From Chara braunii (taxonomy: Eukaryota; Streptophyta; Charophyceae; Charales; Characeae): 42,920 nt of DNA. Location of the stretch: NCBI GenBank assembly GCA_003427395.1, contig BFEA01000113.1, positions 1,487,499 to 1,530,418 on the forward strand. Direction: 5' to 3'. The translations under genes and the position numbers were made by a program. This document shows positions 38,905 to 42,920 of this stretch, in pieces. Numbering within the stretch: the first letter of the stretch is position 1; each line of letters begins with the position of its first letter. Under the pieces are notes generated by a model. It did not search any database. It saw only the letters and a list, made by a program, of their open reading frames with translations, and was not told the DNA's origin.

Positions 38905-41900
38905 AGGTGCCAGTTGCCTCTACCGGGGCTTCGAATGTTGAAAAATCAGAATCCTCCCATTCGAAGGCCCCAATGGCAGAAACTGAAGAGGAAGGAAGTC
39001 CCCATCTAGTACACTGTCTAGAGGTGGCAAACGTATGCATCTCTCTAGATGGATCCCTCGCTGGCGTGGGTGATGAGTTGGCCGCTCATCGCCAAGCCTG
39101 GACTGAAATGCGTAAAAAGAAAGGACAGCTAATAATTGCAGATCTTGAGATAAATCGAGTCAGAGTAGGAGGTATTATAGACAGTGGTTCTACACGCAGT
39201 TACATTAGTAAGAAAGGTTTGCAAAAACTGCGTCTTGGGCTTAAGGTTAAGAAATTGAATGAGCCCATTGTAAGTAAGTTAGCTAATAGTAGTGAAACCG
39301 TCATGGATCGATACGTTGAGGGGGTACAAGTATACTTCCGGCTAGAGGCAGAGGGGAAGGTGGAGCGTGTTCTCCATGTGTGCCCAGTAAAGGAAGGAGA
39401 AACTAAGGAATAAGTTAGGTCTCAAGAGATTGAGAGGATCCTGAAAGAATTCGCAAATGTGGCTGAAGCCCCAAGTGGTGTGGTAGAAAGACCAATCCGA
39501 CACCGCATTGACATCATTCCAAGGAGCGCGCCCCCGAAGGGGCCTATCTATCGAATGTCGCCCCAGGAATTGGATGAACTGCGAACCCAACTCGATGAGT
39601 TGCTGAAAAATGGATGGATAAGACCTAGCTCCTCGCCCTATGGTGCGCTTGTGCTCGTTGTGCCCAAGAAGGATGGCGGCATTCGCATGTGTATAGACTA
39701 TAGACGATTAAACGATATAGTAGTAAAAAATGTCGAACCATTACCGCGAATAGATGATTTATTGGATCGCGTGCAGGGTAGCAAAATATTTTCAAAGATT
39801 GATTTGAAATCCGGCTACCATCAGATTGAGGTTGAGCCGGAAGACCAACATAAGACTGCCTTTAGGACAAGGTATGGGCATTATGAATTTGTAGTTTTGC
39901 CCTTTGGTCTAACGAATGCCCTTGCCACTTTCCAAAGAACGATGAATGAACTATTTCGTGAATGGCTTGGTAAGTTTGTTATGATTTATCTAGATGATAT
40001 TTTGATTTTTAGTAAAGATGAAAAATAGCATGTTGAGCACCTTCGACTTGTGCTAAATAAACTAAGAGAAGCAAAACTCAAGATAAACCCAAAGAAGTGT
40101 GAATGGGCTAAGCGTCAGGTTATATACCTAGGTCATGTGATTGATGGAGATGGGGTCAAACCGGAAGATGCCAAGATAGCCGCAATCAGAGATTGGCCGA
40201 ACCCCCGCACCTTGACTGAGTTGCGGTCGTTCCTTGTGTTAGCCAACTACTACCGCAAGTTTGTAAGGCACTTTACGATAATAGCTGCTCCCCTTCGCAG
40301 GTTGCTTAAGAAAGAAGTAATTTGGAAGTGGGATTCAGACTGCACGATGTCTTTCAAGCGTCTGAAGAAGTGTTTAATCAATTATCCGGTTTTGAAAGTG
40401 GCAGACCCTTCCTTACCTTTCGTAGTCACGACCGACGCTAGTCAATATGGTATAGGTGTTGTACTCCAACAAGACGATGGGCATGGATACAGGCCTGTGG
40501 AGTTTATGTCTTGCCGGTTACCTAATGAGAAAGTGGCCGCCTCGACGTATGAACGAGAGTTGTATGCTCTTCGTGAGGCTCTCAATCATTGGCGACACTA
40601 TCTTTTGGGGAGGCATTTTAAGGTATACTCCGACCATGAAACGCTTCGCTGGCTCAAAACGCAAGCTCGAATGAAACCTAAGTTGACAAGGTGGGCTGCG
40701 GAAATCGATATGTTTGATTTTGAATTGAAGCCAGTTAAGGGTAAGTATAACGTTGTTGTTGACGCACTAAGTCGTAGATCCGACTTTTTCGGTGCTATAG
40801 TGACTTACCTAGATGTGGGTGCTGACCTACAAGAAAAGATTAGGAATGCGTATCCCTCTGATCCTATTTATGGAACCATGATTAAGCTAGTACAAGAAAA
40901 GCCAGCAGAGTTTCCCGATCATAAAGTAACTCAGGGTGTATTGTTTGAACGAACTGATGTGAATGATAGGCTGTGTATACCCAATAATGAAGAGATCAAG
41001 AGTATGATCTTGGGGGAATGTCATGATACAGAAGGCCATTTTGGGTGGAAGAAGACCTACGGAACTTTGTTACGTTCTTACACCTGGCCTCGGATGAAAG
41101 CAGACTGTATCGCGTATGTGCAAGGTTGTCAAGTGTGCCAACGAAACAAGAGCACCACGCAATCGCCCCTTGGGCTACTTAAACCTTTGCCTATCCCTAC
41201 CGGCCCTGGAGACTCTGTCTCTGTAGATTTCATGGATACTAAAGTGAAAAGCAGAAATGGGAAGACGCAAGTAATGGTCATAGTGGATAGATTTACTAAA
41301 TATGTTGTTTTTGTAGCTTTGCCTTCGGAAGCAAAGACTGATTTAGTAATTCGGGAGTTCTTTAACCATTGGGTAAAAGATTTTGGGGATCCCTTGACTA
41401 TTGTAAGTGACAGAGACACCAGGTTCACAAGTGAACAATGGCAGCAACTGATGAATGTATATGGCTCTAAGTTGACTATGTCATCAGGCAGACATCCTGA
41501 GACTAATGGCCAGACTGAGCAGATGAACAAGATATTGCAGTAGACTTTGCGCATGTACATCCGCCCCGACCAGATTGACTAGGATGAACATCTGCCTAAG
41601 GTTGCTAGTGCCTATAATAACTTTGTACACCTATCTACGCGTAAGACTCCTATGGAGTTACACCTGGGATGGCGTCCACGCAGACCCATTGATCAATTGA
41701 ACCCGGATCAAGTACATAAGCTTCCTATAGGGACTAGTGAATTTGCATTCCAGTATCAAAAAGACATTGAGAAAGTGAAGGAAAACATATTCAAAGCACA
41801 ACATCAGATGATTGAACAGGCAAATAAACACAGATGACCGTCTCAATTTGCTGTAGGAGATTTGGTTTGGGTGAAGTCTAAAGAGTTTGCTCCTGAAGAA

Positions 41901-42314
41901 AACATCTCTCAGAAGCTTCTACCCACCTACAGAGGACCTTGGCAAGTTTTAGATGTAATTGGAGATGTGGATGGTCCTTCTTATGTCATTGTAATTCCTC
42001 CACATCTACGTACGTATCCAGTGTTTCATGCATCCAAACTCTTACCTTGTGTAACAAATGAGTTCTTCCCTAGTCGCCAATCAACGATAGCTCCAAGTAT
42101 GGATGAGAAGTATGACGTGGATAAAATTGTTGCCGAAAGTACTTACCACACTGGACGTAGGGGCAGACCCCAGCGACAATATGAGGTGAGGTTTGCATTC
42201 CAGGATCCTAGTGAAGATTGTTGGTTCACACGAGAAGAGTTATTAGACTTTGCACCTCATATTGTGTCTGCATATGAAAGCGCAAAGAGGGGAATTCATA
42301 TCCTTAATAGGTAA
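38880..42314 (+). pseudogene. pol: G3 pol: partial protease, RT, RNase H, integrase, chromodomain-like tail
   Basis: A single frame from the gag overlap to TAA 42312-42314. Protease: IIDSGSTRSYIS (39180-39194 core), but its second half, including the ILGTDW motif of G2, is deleted after [34 protein letters not shown] and intact YLDD (39987-39998). RNase H: TTDASQYG, YERELYALREAL, YSDHETLRW. Integrase: HDTEGH and CQVC finger, core Asp in SVDFMDT, SDRDTRF, and Glu in ETNGQTEQMN. Tail: PPHLRTYPVFHASKLLP, then a divergent chromodomain-like segment. In-frame stops: TAA 39411, TAG 40026, TAG 41541, TAG 41580, TGA 41835. No frameshifts. Confidence 0.92.
38886..38892 (+). promoter_or_regulatory. Putative -1 frameshift site between gag and pol (G3)
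   Basis: AAAAGGG lies in the 25-base window where gag and the -1 pol frame overlap (pol frame closed by TAG 38877-38879, gag by TAG 38902-38904). The same heptamer at the same distance from the gag end occurs in G2 (32858-32864) and G1 (3753-3759). T has CAAAGGGCG before its gag stop. It is not a textbook X-XXY-YYZ heptamer, so the mechanism is inferred. Confidence 0.5.
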
Positions 42315-42340
42315 ATGATTCTCAGAGGACTTCGAAACTA

Positions 42341-42352
42341 GGCCGGCGAGAG
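42341..42352 (+). promoter_or_regulatory. G3 polypurine-tract-like site
   Basis: GGCCGGCGAGAG lies immediately before the 3' LTR and matches the site in G2 (9660-9672) although the LTRs are unrelated. It is GC-rich with pyrimidines, so not a classic tract. Confidence 0.5.
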
Positions 42353-42920
42353 TAAAAGGGCCTTTACCCGATGTAGGCCTCAGGCCTTGTAAAAGTAAAG
42401 CAGCGTGAAAGGGTGTCTCGCCAGGGCTCAGAAACGTGAAAGCAGATCAAAGGTCAAGTTCTCTATCAATGGGCACATCTAAATCTAAAGCAAAGGGCAT
42501 TGTCAAAAGACTTACCTGTTCACCAGGAGATGCGCATGTCATGTCTGTTCGGAATAAGGGTGTGTCTGTATGTGCAGACAGTGTACCTGTTCGTACAAAC
42601 GAGAGTGTCTGTTCAGGCAGTGAGTGTGTCTGTTCGTCTAAAGGTGTGCCTGTCCAAAAGTAAGGTGTGCCTGTCCAAAAGTAAGTCAATAGGAAAAGTC
42701 CCAGTTCTGGTCTAAGTCTAGGGGACAGTCCAGATCCAGACTTTCAAGTCCAAATCTAGGCCGAGAGGCCTCAACAGCAGTTAAGCCTCATTGGAACTAT
42801 ACTGGGACATATGCAATGCAGGGTTTGGGACAAAGGAAAGGCTGAACTGAGCCAATGCAGACCCAGCGAGGAGTGGCCAGCACTATAAAGAAAGCAGCCA
42901 GCCTCATTCCTCGCCAGATC
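42353..42920 (+). repeat. G3 3' LTR (partial, window end)
   Basis: Matches 35062-35597. It differs by a local duplication, GGTGTGCCTGTCCAAAAGTA twice (42643-42682), and scattered substitutions. It ends at CGCCAGATC, the same base at which the 5' LTR contig broke (35597). Confidence 0.92.
42883..42889 (+). promoter_or_regulatory. TATA box in the G3 3' LTR
   Basis: CTATAAA, with CCAAT upstream at 42852-42856, as in the 5' LTR. Confidence 0.6.

Larger units (their letters stand above)
35062..42920 (+). mobile_element. G3: Ty3/gypsy element inserted in G2, 3' LTR truncated by window end
   Basis: 5' LTR (35062-about 36345), primer-binding site (36355), leader, gag (37312-38904), pol (38880-42314), tract-like site and the start of the 3' LTR (42353-42920). 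Gag and pol are homologous to G1/G2, but the LTR and leader are unrelated to theirs. It has five in-frame stops in pol and two in-frame deletions (capsid and protease). The expected left duplication would be TAATC (35057-35061); its partner is outside the window. Confidence 0.9.

Overview
This window is non-coding, repeat-dominated eukaryotic nuclear DNA made almost entirely of Ty3/gypsy-type LTR retrotransposons stacked inside one another. The host is most likely a streptophyte (land plant or charophyte alga). An insertion inside one LTR reads as the start of a plastid 23S rRNA gene with its upstream spacer. Several primer-binding sites resemble the 3' end of initiator-Met tRNA, which plant gypsy elements commonly use. 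A large charophyte genome such as Chara would fit, but the species is an inference. I found no intact host gene; the only host-like sequence is a possible 87-bp exon at 7926-8012.

Layout. (1) 1-1407: microsatellite, a 62-bp duplication and unassigned DNA. (2) 1408-7732: element G1, minus strand, 3'-truncated inside reverse transcriptase, with a MITE-like insertion F (2980-3605) at its gag/protease boundary and its 5' LTR at 6979-7732. (3) 7733-8806: low-copy DNA with exon-like signals, then a 150-bp tandem repeat. (4) Element G2, minus strand, same family as G1, lies in two pieces: 8807-10065 (3' LTR and integrase C-terminus) and 29543-35061 (rest of pol, gag, start of leader). (5) Element K, plus strand, 10066-29542, is a chromodomain gypsy element that split G2 and is flanked by a perfect 5-bp duplication (ATGGC). 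(6) Element T, plus strand, 12327-24435, sits in the leader of K. The 5' LTR of T holds the plastid fragment (12424-12787); its 3' LTR holds a 2.1-kb unclassified insertion E (22164-24239). (7) Element G3, plus strand, from 35062 to the window end, is inserted in the leader of G2. Its internal region is related to G1/G2 but its LTR is unrelated.

Insertion order follows from the nesting: G2 first, then K into G2, T into K, and lastly E and the plastid fragment into the T LTRs. G3 also post-dates G2. This is a four-level nest (G2 > K > T > E).

How the genes work together: each element encodes or once encoded Gag (coiled coil, capsid, RGG box, zinc knuckle), retropepsin, reverse transcriptase, RNase H and integrase. 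In G1-G3 and T, pol lies in the -1 frame relative to gag, with a conserved A-run/GGG just before the gag stop. All copies carry stops, frameshifts or deletions, and none looks autonomous. T and G3 keep intact RT and integrase catalytic motifs. K has lost protease, RT and RNase H but keeps gag, integrase and a canonical chromodomain. Two N gaps (11207-11766 and 25493-25543) and several single-N joins with unmerged overlaps show that the assembly is imperfect in the repeats.
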